Part shown: positions 19,271 to 29,082 of the stretch, in pieces
How the letters are laid out: each line of letters begins with the position of its first letter
Numbering within the stretch: position 1 is the first letter of the stretch
NCBI GenBank assembly: GCA_014905825.1
Contig: JACGCN010000001.1
Location: 4,092,001 to 4,156,000 of the forward strand
Reading direction: 5' to 3'
Length of the DNA stretch: 64,000 nucleotides
From: Lyophyllum atratum
Taxonomy: Eukaryota > Basidiomycota > Agaricomycetes > Agaricales > Lyophyllaceae
Notes under the pieces: model-generated
The model's database searches: none
The model's input: the letters and a program-made list of their open reading frames with translations, nothing else
What the model was told of the DNA's origin: nothing
Program-made: the position numbers and the translations under genes

Positions 19271-19528
19271 ATCTCTGACGCGTGATTTCGATCTTTTAAA
19301 CTTTAAGACTCATTTGCACTCAAATCTCATCTTCTAAGTCGTAAACTCTCACGTTAACGATCATTCTAAGTAAACATTCGAATTTACTTCTTAAAAGAAC
19401 TACTTACGCGTGTATTCAAGGAATACACCAAAATTACGCCGAACCGTAACATTGGTGGACACACCCGGAAATAGTCTTACAAGTTTAAACAGAATCGTTT
19501 CACTTCGTCAGTTTACTCATTCAATACT

Positions 19529-22407
19529 ATGGCTGGTAAAGGGAAGACTCGTAAAACTAATAATTCGAAGAACTCTCAACTGGATGCCGCCTTAGTCGTT
19601 GCCAATCAACCCATTGTCGGTAACCAACCCATTTTCGGTAACGAACACGTCGAATCTATCGAACCTGGGCCAAGTAATCACGGAAGAATTGCAATCGAAG
19701 AAGACATGCTTGAAGGATTCGCACCGGAACAATTCTCGCCTAACCGGACGACACGATCCCCGCTGCCTCCCTCGACATCTTCGGTTTCCTCAGCGCGACC
19801 GTATCGGGAAATGCCACCGCACCTCGAAGAACCAGGGGGGAACGCGACAGATCAGAAGGGATCTACTTCTAAACTTAAAGGAATTAATTTTAACGAACCT
19901 TTGACCACCATTGGTAACCCAGTTCCATACCAGGACATTGATCCAAAATTGATCGTCGATTTCACCGTCGAATTCCTAGCATGTTTGCATGTTTCATCTT
20001 TTTTTGCGAAGCGCAGCGATCAGGCTATAAGGATAAAGGAAAGGTGGGAATCAGCTTTAATGTTTGGAGATGCTGTATTAAGAAAGGACTTACATGTTGA
20101 GAAACCACGACCGCTCGGACGGAAGGAGATGCGGGAGTTTTTCGTTGAAGAATTATCTTTACTAAGAACCTTATTAACATCAGTACGAAGGTATGATGAT
20201 GAATATGGAATACTAGTATCAGTAAAGAGAGAGATCTTAACGGAATTAAGTAGTCATCTTGACCTATTAAGAAACAAGGCTAGGGACTCACTCATAATAT
20301 CAGGAGAAGGTATCCCTCCTATTCCAAAATGGGGACCGAGTGGAAAGGCGAACGAATTTTGGTCGACCAATGACTTCGAAATCCTTGGCGCGTGCTATCG
20401 ACGAGACGTCGAGAACTTTCTAGCATTTTTATCGGATCATCATGATTTCTCTCCTCCAAAGAAAGAAAATACGGGAGGTGCAAGGAACTTACCAGATGAT
20501 AATAACGAGGTCACGAAGGAGATAAGACCGGATCGCCAAGCCGAATATCAAAACGAGGCTCGTGATGATCAAGATCCCGGGAGTATTTCGAGAATTGATC
20601 AAGATCGACGGTCCACGCATCCGACCACGAGGTTATTTCGGAACCAAAACGCGTCTATTTTTGTACGACCTACACAGAATACAACGTCAAGAAGGATGCA
20701 GGAAATGTTCCCGTCTAAAGAAGAACGAAGAGAGGAGAAACCTAATCGAGACTCACCTGACAGAGACAGAAACCATGAACCGAGAAAAGATCGAGATGAA
20801 AAGGACTCGCGTGATGAGAAGTACATGAGGCGAACTCGAGGCGATGGTGACCCAGACCCGAGCTCATCTGACAGCGACGAAAGTGATGCAGGTGGACCTA
20901 GACGAGGGCATCCTAGAAAACCGCATGGTCATAAAAATCCCAAGAAATCCGGAAGGAATGATGAAGACGCTCAAAGATCGAAGGATTCCGCAGGACGCGA
21001 ACCGCAGTTTGATAATAAACTGAAAATCGATGTAATCCCGGAATGGGATGGTAACGCGGATACACTGAGTCGATGGATTCTAAGAGTTAACAGTATCTCC
21101 GAAAGGTCGGATACGATTTTCAAGCAGTTGGGATCTCTCGCACCTCAAAGATTGAAGGGAGCGGCTGAGATATGGTACTATAGTCAGAGTAAAGCGACAC
21201 GGTTTAGGATGGAGGTAGATTGGAGTACTTTACGAGATGGCATTGCTGGATACTATATGAATCGCGCATACATGGATAAGCAGAAGATCAAGGCGAATAA
21301 AGCGCATTATCACGAACCGGGACACAAGGTGCCAAGGACAGTATTTTGATGAAACAAAGCCTGAAGATATTGTGAAGGTGCTCTTTGCGCAACACCACTA
21401 TGATAAGTGAACATATAGTAAAGCAAATTTTGTATTTTGTCAAAAACCATAGTGTGAACAAATTCAGAATTTATTCCCTAAAGAAATGTAAAAAAACATT
21501 CACAATATTTTCACAATATGATCAGTGAACACTTCATAATATGTTCACAATATAGTGAGGTATTCCAGACTATGGTGAAGATATGGTGAAAATATTGTAA
21601 CTACCTGACTATATTGTGAACATATTATAAAATCTTCACTGATTATATTGTGAAAACATTGTGAAGGTTTTTTACATATCTTGAAAGAATGAATTCTGAA
21701 TTTGTTCACACTATGATTTTCGATAAAATACAGAATTGGGCCTATCATATGTTCATTGATCATAGTGTTATCACACAAAGAGCACCTTCACAATATTTTC
21801 AGGCTTTGTCTCATCAAAATATTGTCCTGGGCACCTTGTGGGATGCACTCGAGAAACACCTAGCGAATACGTTATTCGTAAAAAGGAGTTGATTGAGCTA
21901 GTATATAACTACACGGATAGAGAAATTATAAACGAGGTAATTGCATCCGCACCTGCTCACTGGACAACGGTGTTGAGTCCCCATCTCTACGAAGACGTCG
22001 ATGAATTCCAGATAGCCGTAAAGTACTACGAGGAGACCTTGATAAAACTGGATCCGCCGGTCCGTTATCAAAGAAATGATTTTAACTACCAATCGAACGT
22101 TCGTGAGGGAGCCAATAACTCTAATAATAGAGCTCCTTACCAGAATTTCAGGACGGCACGTACGAATCTCGTTGGATGGAGTAAGGCTACTTCAAAGCCT
22201 GAATTTCCTAAGGATGATTCTAACGTTTCGCCACGTACCACTCCCGAGGATAAAGGTGCTCGACCTTGTCGTCATTGTGGAAGCGGTAAACATTGGGACT
22301 ATGAATGTAAATACGCTCGGAGGGGAAACAAGAATGCACGCGCTAACCTAGTTCAGTCGAACAATGAGGAATTGACCGCGCAAGAAACCTACGATGAGTT
22401 GTATTAA
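19529..22407 (+). pseudogene. Gypsy B Gag, split by a foldback insertion
   Basis: ATG 19529 begins a Gag with a long charged disordered region (about residues 300-480) and a capsid-like segment (KIDVIPEWDGNADTLSRWI). At 21323 the foldback element enters after the codon for Gly; the frame resumes at 21844 (CTRETPSEYVIRKKEL). Without the 521 inserted bases the gene is 785 codons, with a C-terminal CCHC-type knuckle (CRHCGSGKHWDYEC). With it, translation stops at 21347-21349. The gene ends at TAA 22405-22407, and the frame stays open beyond that stop into Pol. Confidence 0.88.
21323..21840. mobile_element. 518-bp foldback/MITE inserted in gypsy B gag
   Basis: Arms 21323-21562 and 21602-21840 are near-perfect inverted repeats of about 240 bp around a 39-nt loop. 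Termini are CACAAGGTGCC / GGCACCTTGTG. GGA flanks both sides (21320-21322, 21841-21843), a 3-bp duplication as made by CACTA-type transposases. It is AT-rich and has no coding capacity. Excising it with one GGA restores the gag frame, which confirms the boundaries. Confidence 0.88.
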
Positions 22408-25400
22408 GGATTATCATCAGACGACGAAGAAGACTTGGATTTTGACGAACCCCTTCAGAGTAATTCCTTAGATGCTAAAGAAGATCGCGTTGAGGAACTG
22501 GGGGGGGGAAATATAGATCATACTTCGACTTCTCTTCGTGCCTTGACTACCAATAAGGAGAGTGTCGTAACAAAGCCTGCACTTAATCGGAAGTCACGAC
22601 GAAGATTCGTCAAAGAGCTTGAAAGATCAACTTACCAGACTGAGGCTGTGAATGACGAAGACAGGATGATCTCCTTGAAAAAACTGATGGCGCGACCACC
22701 CGGATGTTCATTTTTAGGAGCTAAAGCTATAGAAGCCTCAGCTACAATTAATGACCGAAGGACGGATTCCATACCAGTTATTATAGACTCCGGATCCGAT
22801 ATAACCTTAATTTCACAGAGAACACTCGAGAATATGTCGAAACCCCCTAAGATACGAACAGGTCAAAGAATTAAACTCATACAGGTGACAGGGAATACCA
22901 CGATATCCGGATATGTCGTTTTAGATTTAATTTTCGAAACTGAAGAAGGGCCTGTAAAATTGAACGTAGAAGCATACGTGGTAAAGGGAATGACGACACC
23001 ACTTATCTTAGGGAACGACTTCACTGATCAATATTCACTCTCTATTATAAGAGATAATGGTGAAACCAGAGTATCATTCGGATCGTCGAAACGTACTATG
23101 GAGGTACAGAATATCACTAGCCCTGGGTATAAAGACGAAAATGGCCATGCCTTCAAGATTAGAGCTTTACCTGACTTCCCAACCAAAATCTCGCGGGCGA
23201 AAGCTCATCGACGAGCGCAGCTTAAAAAGAAGCGAGATCTGATAAAATCCAGAGATCGGAAGGTTAGATCGACTCACCAAGTGACCATTTTACCAGGGGT
23301 ATCAAAGGAAGTCTCGGTATACGTTAGTTATCCCTTCAAAAGTGATACAATATTCGTCGAACGGTCCATGGCTACGAATAAGAACATTGACGATACTTAC
23401 GGATCGCCTGATACGTTAACATCACGTGATAAACCTTCATTACACATCTCAAATTTCTCTACATTTCCGATTACTATCGCCGCTGGACAAACTCTTGGAG
23501 TCGCGCAGGATCCGACTACTTGGCTAGAACGGTCAGAACATACGAGCGAAGAGGACAGGGAAAAAATGATTAGTCACGCAAATCTAATTAGGAACCTTAT
23601 AGGACAGGACCCGAAATTAGGGTTAGGAGTTACACAAACGGCAAGGAGCGAGGTCGACACTTCGATCAACCCGTCTTTAGGAATCGGAATCAAGGATGAT
23701 CCATTAGCGGAACCACCTGTACAAGGAGGACCTAAGACAGCAGAAACCCCTGAAGATTCGATTGATACTGAGCAACTACTTAGAGAAGTTGACCTTTCTA
23801 AGGAACTCACGATTGAACAGAAAGCATCTCTAACGAAGATTTTACTTCGCAATAAAGAGGTATTCGGGTTGAATGGTAAACTAGGGAATTTCGATACACT
23901 AGTTAGGGTACCACTGATACCAGGAACAAAACCTATCTCGATACCGCCATTCGCTACATCTCCTGCCAATCGAGAAATCATCGACAAACAAATGGATGCT
24001 TGGATTAGTCTCGGAGTTATCGAACCATCAAAGAGTCCATGGGCAGCTCCGGTATTCATAGTATACAGGAATACAAAACCTCGAATGGTAATCGATCTGC
24101 GACGGTTGAACGAAGCAGTAATCCCCGATGAATTTCCGTTACCGAGACAGGAAGACATTCTGCAGACATTAGCGGGAAGTCAATATTTATCAACATTGGA
24201 TGCCTTGGCAGGATTCACACAACTCACCATAGATCCCCAAGACAAGGAGAAATTAGCATTCAGAACTCATCGAGGGTTATTTCACTTCAACCGGATGCCA
24301 TTCGGATTCCGGAACGGACCTGCCGTATTCCAACGAGTAATGCAGGGAGTACTCGCTCCATTTCTGTGGATTTTTGCATTAGTCTACATCGATGACATTG
24401 TAATCTTCTCACGCACCTTCGAGGAGCACCTAAAACACATCGACCAAGTCTTGGAGGCTATTACAGCATCCAAAATTACGCTATCCCCTGTAAAATGTCA
24501 TTTTGGCTATCAATCCTTACTACTTCTTGGGCAAAAGGTATCGCGACTAGGATTATCAACCCACAAAGAAAAGGTTAAAGCAATAGTAGATCTAGAAGAA
24601 CCAAAAGATGTTCGCACCTTGCAGATGTTTTTAGGGATGATGGTGTATTTTTCAGGTTACGTACCGTTTTATGCTTGGATCGCGCACCCGCTATTCCAAC
24701 TTCTAAAGAAAGGGAGTAAGTGGAAATGGGGTGAGGAGGAGCGCGAGGCTTACGAGTTATGTAAACAAGTTCTAACACAAGCGCCAGTTCGAGCACATGC
24801 CATGCCCGGATTACCGTATCGCGTTTATTCGGATGCATGCGACTTCGGCCTAGCCGCGATTCTGCAACAAGTACAGCCGATCAAAATCAGAGATTTAAGG
24901 GGAACAAAAATATATGAACGCCTAGAAAAGGCTTACCGGAATAATGAAGCAGTCCCTGACCTAGTAGTATCGTTAGCAAAGGAGAATAGCGACGTGCCCA
25001 CAAATATTCGCTGGGGGGAGAGCTTCGAGGATACGACGGTCTACACGGAACGCGTGATTGCATATTGGTCAAGAGTTTTGCAATCAGCCGAGCGTAATTA
25101 CTCACCTACAGAACGCGAAGCTTTAGCACTGAAGGAAGGATTAATTAAGTTTCAACCTTACCTTGAGGGAGAGCGAATATTCGCGATCACGGACCATGCC
25201 GCTTTAACTTGGAGCAAAACGTTTCAAAACGTGAACAGACGGCTGTTAACTTGGGGATTAGTATTCTCAGCATTCCCAAACATGAAAATAGTGCACCGTG
25301 CCGGACGAGTCCACTCGAACGTCGATCCGATATCAAGACTCCGACGACGAATTCCTATTCAGGAGGGACCGAAGGTTGACGCTACAGAAAGCCTAAACCT

Positions 25401-27180
25401 TAAAGACATAGAAGACCCTTTAAAGGATATGTATGAAGAACTAGGACCGAAATTCGAACAGAAGCTACTTACCGTGGCAACGAATTACGTGAACTCAGAG
25501 GAAGAAACTACTCACGAAGAATCGCACCTGACTACAAATATCTTGATCACTGGAGAAGAGAGCTTAGACATCGAGATTCCATACGATACTTGTAAGACCT
25601 ACAGTGTAATGATCAGTTTGGAACAAACCGAGATCGATAAGTGGAGAACCGCGTACCAGAAGGATGTACACTTCTCCAAAGTACTCAAAGCCATGCGGAC
25701 ACAGAAAGATCGAAGATCTGAACATCCACAGTACTTCTACAGCGACGAAGGATTAGTATACTTCGAAGATGGATGGGGTAACACTAGACTTTGCGTACCC
25801 ACAGAACTAAAGAAGGAAGTCATGGCGGATGTTCACGACCAGATGGGAGAAGCGGCGCACGGAGGATATTTTAAAACCTATAACAGAATAAGCGCCACCT
25901 ACTACTGGCCAAGGATGTCTAGAGATATAAAGATATTCGTTAAAACCTGTGACATCTGTCAGAAATCCAAACCGAAGAGACACGCACCGCTGGGATTACT
26001 ACAACCGATCCCTATCCCGAGCCAGCCGTTTGAGGTCGTGTCGATGGATTTCATTACTGAACTGCCGGAATCTAATGGCTTTGATAGCATCCTTGTGATC
26101 GTTGATAAGATGACTAAATACGCAATCTTCATCCCGACAACGACAAAGATAACCGAGGACGCGACCGCTCGGCTATTTTTCCATCACATCGTGTCCAAAT
26201 TTGGTATTCCGCGACAAGTAATAACAGATCGGGACACGCGGTGGCGGAATGACTTTTGGAAAGAACTTTGTCGTTTAATGGGGATGAGGCGCGCGTTGAC
26301 AACTTCATATCACCCGCAAGCGGATGGACAAACCGAGATCATGAACCAGTACCTAGAAATTACTTTGCGAGCGTATATAGGACCAGAACGCAACAATTGG
26401 GAAGAGTTATTGGATGTACTCGCCTTATCTTACAATACGGCACCACATACAGGAACAGGTTTCCCTCCAGCTTACTTACTACATGGATTCCACCCCAACA
26501 CCGACTCCACAATGATGCACGCGCCCGCTGGAATCACACGACCGCTAAATGCACAAGATAATGAGATCGGAAGTCTGCATGAGAAGGCATTCAATATGGC
26601 TGAAGAGTTTAAGGCGGAGAGACAACGTGCGGCGGATGCTATGACCCTGAGTCAAGCACATCAGAAGAAAACATATGATCAGAGTCATCTGGACATCGAG
26701 TTCGAAGAAGGCGATCAAGTAATGTTAAATCCACACTCTTTAAAGTTACTAAAGAAGGAGAAAGGAAGGGGTAAGAAGTTATTAATGAAATATGACGGAC
26801 CTTTCGAAATCTTGCAGAAAATCAGTTCCGTAGCCTACCGACTTCGACTACCTCCAGCATATAAGATTCATCCGGTCATTAATATTGCACATCTGGAGAG
26901 ATATAACATGTCACCTAAAGAGTTGGGAGAACGGCAAGTGAAGGAATTAAATCGAGGGGACTTCAAGGAGGAGGAATGGTTCGATGTAGAAAAAATCGTA
27001 GCGGAATCCTGGAAGAAGGGCCGAAACGGGCGAAGAATCCCGATTTATCGAACACGATACCTGGGATACGGACCGGAATCAGACTTATGGCTAACGAAAG
27101 AAGAACTCGGCAATGCACCTTCGATATTGCAAGACTGGTATGAAGAAAAGGGGAAGAAATCTATAACTAAATCACAATAA
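22408..27180 (+). CDS. Gypsy B Pol (protease, RT, RNase H, integrase, chromodomain)
   Basis: Open in the gag frame directly after TAA 22405-22407, with no ATG near its start, so it presumably needs readthrough or a processed Gag-Pol. Protease IIDSGSDITLIS; RT with LSTLDALAGFTQL and catalytic LVYIDDIVIFSR; RNase H (VYSDACDFGLAAIL, then ITDHAALTW); integrase zinc module (CDICQKSK) and catalytic D (SMDFITELPE), D (ITDRDTRW) and E (ADGQTEIMNQ). The end is a chromodomain (EWFDVEKIVAESW...YRTRYLGYG), which in chromoviruses targets integration to chromatin marks. Stop TAA at 27178-27180. RNase H carries an insertion of about 60 residues between its first and later motifs. Confidence 0.92.
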   Translation, partial: GLSSDDEEDLDFDEPLQSNSLDAKEDRVEELGGGNIDHTSTSLRALTTNKESVVTKPALNRKSRRRFVKELERSTYQTEAVNDEDRMISLKKLMARPPGCSFLGAKAIEASATINDRRTDSIPVIIDSGSDITLISQRTLENMSKPPKIRTGQRIKLIQVTGNTTISGYVVLDLIFETEEGPVKLNVEAYVVKGMTTPLILGNDFTDQYSLSIIRDNGETRVSFGSSKRTMEVQNITSPGYKDENGHAFKIRALPDFPTKISRAKAHRRAQLKKKRDLIKSRDRKVRSTHQVTILPGVSKEVSVYVSYPFKSDTIFVERSMATNKNIDDTYGSPDTLTSRDKPSLHISNFSTFPITIAAGQTLGVAQDPTTWLERSEHTSEEDREKMISHANLIRNLIGQDPKLGLGVTQTARSEVDTSINPSLGIGIKDDPLAEPPVQGGPKTAETPEDSIDTEQLLREVDLSKELTIEQKASLTKILLRNKEVFGLNGKLGNFDTLVRVPLIPGTKPISIPPFATSPANREIIDKQMDAWISLGVIEPSKSPWAAPVFIVYRNTKPRMVIDLRRLNEAVIPDEFPLPRQEDILQTLAGSQYLSTLDALAGFTQLTIDPQDKEKLAFRTHRGLFHFNRMPFGFRNGPAVFQRVMQGVLAPFLWIFALVYIDDIVIFSRTFEEHLKHIDQVLEAITASKITLSPVKCHFGYQSLLLLGQKVSRLGLSTHKEKVKAIVDLEEPKDVRTLQMFLGMMVYFSGYVPFYAWIAHPLFQLLKKGSKWKWGEEEREAYELCKQVLTQAPVRAHAMPGLPYRVYSDACDFGLAAILQQVQPIKIRDLRGTKIYERLEKAYRNNEAVPDLVVSLAKENSDVPTNIRWGESFEDTTVYTERVIAYWSRVLQSAERNYSPTEREALALKEGLIKFQPYLEGERIFAITDHAALTWSKTFQNVNRRLLTWGLVFSAFPNMKIVHRAGRVHSNVDPISRLRRRIPIQEGPKVDATESLNLKDIEDPLKDMYEELGPKFEQKLLTVATNYVNSEEETTHEESHLTTNILITGEESLDIEIPYDTCKTYSVMISLEQTEIDKWRTAYQKDVHFSKVLKAMRTQKDRRSEHPQYFYSDEGLVYFEDGWGNTRLCVPTELKKEVMADVHDQMGEAAHGGYFKTYNRISATYYWPRMSRDIKIFVKTCDICQKSKPKRHAPLGLLQPIPIPSQPFEVVSMDFITELPESNGFDSILVIVDKMTKYAIFIPTTTKITEDATARLFFHHIVSKFGIPRQVITDRDTRWRNDFWKELCRLMGMRRALTTSYHPQADGQTEIMNQYLEITLRAYIGPERNNWEELLDVLALSYNTAPHTGTGFPPAYLLHGFHPNTDSTMMHAPAGITRPLNAQDNEIGSLHEKAFNMAEEFKAERQRAADAMTLSQAHQKKTYDQSHLDIEFEEGDQVMLNPHSLKLLKKEKGRGKKLLMKYDGPFEILQKISSVAYRLRLPPAYKIHPVINIAHLERYNMSPKELGERQVKELNRGDFKEEEWFDVEKIVAESWKKGRNGRRIPIYRTRYLGYGPESDLWLTKEELGNAPSILQDWYEEKGKKSITKSQ

Positions 27181-27183
27181 ATT

Positions 27184-28293
27184 ATGCGAGCGAGTATATA
27201 TATCGCATCTAAGAGAACGACAAAAACCTCAAACCCCCCAGAAATCCACTTAACCTTCGAACAACTCACTTACCAGTCTTCAACAATGTCTCTAACTACC
27301 CAAAACCCTGCTGCCGCTCTCGATCGTCTCGCTATCCACCTAGCACAGCTTATCACTCATTCTGTCTCCCCGCTCCATCGTGAACTCTCGATGGATGAAC
27401 TCGTATCTGTCGATTCCATCGACGAGACCGCGTATTTCGGAATCCAAACCGAAGTTGGCACAGCTGTATGGCAAGTCCTATTAAACCTCGTCAAGGACAT
27501 CGCCACTGCGGCCAACTACTTACTCCCAATCGACGCCGATCATCTATCCCTAAACATCCATCCCGCTCTTTTTCGAGAACTTAACCTCGAACCTCCTCGC
27601 ATCCTTTCTATCCCGAGCATCCGTTCCGGCATCAATCCACTTCATTTCTTCATGCCATACGATCAACTCCTCGCCGCTTATCAGGATCTCCAACTCGTGG
27701 GAAGGGAGACCGTTGATTGGATTGCTAGGGCTCGTATTAGTAGTGGGCGGATAGGAAGCGAATGTAGCTGGGTATGGGGACCGGTGCATCACCACGGACC
27801 GGCTTTGACCTTTGACGGGCTTGCGATCGAAAATGGTGCATATTCACACGCGGAATCCCAGGAACTCGTCGTCCATCCTATCCACTCTAACTACGCCCAC
27901 TTCCATCCTGATGTTGACATGTTCAGTCGTACTCCCTTACCTTCCTGTAACCACGACAACCACTACATCGCGCCCAACAACGACCGACGTATTATCCTTC
28001 ACCCAACTCTATCAAGCGTCGCTCGCACTGATCGTCGCGCCCGGCGCCCGACTCCATACCCTTCGCGTTATCCCTCTCCTTCTACTCTCTATGCAGTAAA
28101 TCGCCACCGCTCGCCGAGTTCTATCGCGAGTTCGTCTTCGAGCAATCGATGCGCTTCACCCCCTTCCATCAACAACTCCTTCGATACTCTCATCGCCGAC
28201 GACGACGATATCGACATCAAAATCGAACCTGCCGACGACGAATTTTTATTCAACGACATTTACATGGAAGAAGAGGTTAGGGAAGGTAAATAG
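27184..28293 (+). CDS. Gypsy B third ORF, unknown protein
   Basis: A 369-codon frame between pol and the polypurine tract, in the pol frame: pol TAA, three bases, then ATG 27184. ATG 27286 (ACAATGTC context) is another plausible start, giving 335 aa. The N-terminal two thirds look helical and folded (for example AVWQVLLNLVKDIATAANYLL). The C-terminus is Pro/Arg/Ser-rich and ends in an acidic stretch (DDDDIDIKIEPADDEF). There is no signal peptide or clear membrane segment, so an envelope protein is unlikely despite the env-like position. I do not recognise the family. It is maintained open within a young element, which argues for a function in the element's cycle. Confidence 0.8.
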   Translation: MRASIYIASKRTTKTSNPPEIHLTFEQLTYQSSTMSLTTQNPAAALDRLAIHLAQLITHSVSPLHRELSMDELVSVDSIDETAYFGIQTEVGTAVWQVLLNLVKDIATAANYLLPIDADHLSLNIHPALFRELNLEPPRILSIPSIRSGINPLHFFMPYDQLLAAYQDLQLVGRETVDWIARARISSGRIGSECSWVWGPVHHHGPALTFDGLAIENGAYSHAESQELVVHPIHSNYAHFHPDVDMFSRTPLPSCNHDNHYIAPNNDRRIILHPTLSSVARTDRRARRPTPYPSRYPSPSTLYAVNRHRSPSSIASSSSSNRCASPPSINNSFDTLIADDDDIDIKIEPADDEFLFNDIYMEEEVREGK

Positions 28294-28316
28294 AAACACA
28301 AAGGCAGGGGGGGGTA

Positions 28317-29077
28317 TGTTGTAGTACATCGCTATATTTACTCGGTCTCTCTTAACTAACATCGATTATCTTTTTTCTTTTACCTTTGATTACCATTTAC
28401 CTGTAGTAAAGTCTCACTCACGCTACATACATATCATTCAACTGATATGATTCTATTTTAATAAAGTTCAACGGATCTACGAACGAGATTCTCGGAACGC
28501 TGCGTCGGATGCCTAAACCGTTGATGGCAAACAGGTCGTTGCCAAACAAACAACGGCATCGGCATTCGAACATCCGAAGCAGCGGTAAGTACCGAGAATC
28601 ATCGTGAAGTCAACTACAAGGCCCTCAACCGTTTGAGAACCTTGAAGAATGTTCTAGAAGTAGATTAGATACTTGTATATATAGCATATAGCATCAAGGG
28701 AACGAGGATAACTTCTTTAACCCGTACTATCACTGTGTGAATAAGATTCTAAGTTAGAAACTTGAAATCAACCTCAGAAAGATCCTAACAATAAGGCTTC
28801 GCGCTATTGATAGATCTTAAGACTACGAATATCAAAGCTCCGCGCTGATATTCATAGCCAAATCCCGAAGACCAAAGCCCCGCGCTGGCCTTCGAGATCT
28901 CTGACGCGTGATTTCGATCTTTTAAACTTTAAGACTCATTTGCACTCAAATCTCATCTTCTAAGTCGTAAACTCTCACGTTAACGATCATTCTAAGTAAA
29001 CATTCGAATTTACTTCTTAAAAGAACTACTTACGCGTGTATTCAAGGAATACACCAAAATTACGCCGAACCGTAACA
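28317..29077 (+). repeat. Gypsy B 3' LTR
   Basis: Partner of the 5' LTR, with no difference seen along its length. Confidence 0.95.
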
Positions 29078-29082
29078 GCTGC

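Larger units (their letters stand above)
18691..19451 (+). repeat. Gypsy B 5' LTR
   Basis: 761 bp. U3 contains a strongly paired region (18861-18974) and a TATATATAG (19050-19058). Downstream are three hairpins with one shared loop (19155-19270). Confidence 0.95.
18691..29077 (+). mobile_element. Ty3/gypsy element B (10.4 kb)
   Basis: LTRs of 761 bp (18691-19451, 28317-29077) look identical, with TGTTGTAG..CCGTAACA ends and GCTGC duplicated outside (18686-18690, 29078-29082). A TTGGTGGACACACC primer-site-like sequence follows the 5' LTR, and a polypurine tract (AAAGGCAGGGGGGGG) precedes the 3' LTR. It encodes Gag, Pol and a third ORF. Gag is disrupted by a foldback element. Confidence 0.95.

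Noticed and set aside
27184..28293. Gypsy B ORF3 as an envelope gene
   Set aside because: Position is env-like, but there is no signal peptide, hydrophobic fusion segment or membrane anchor.
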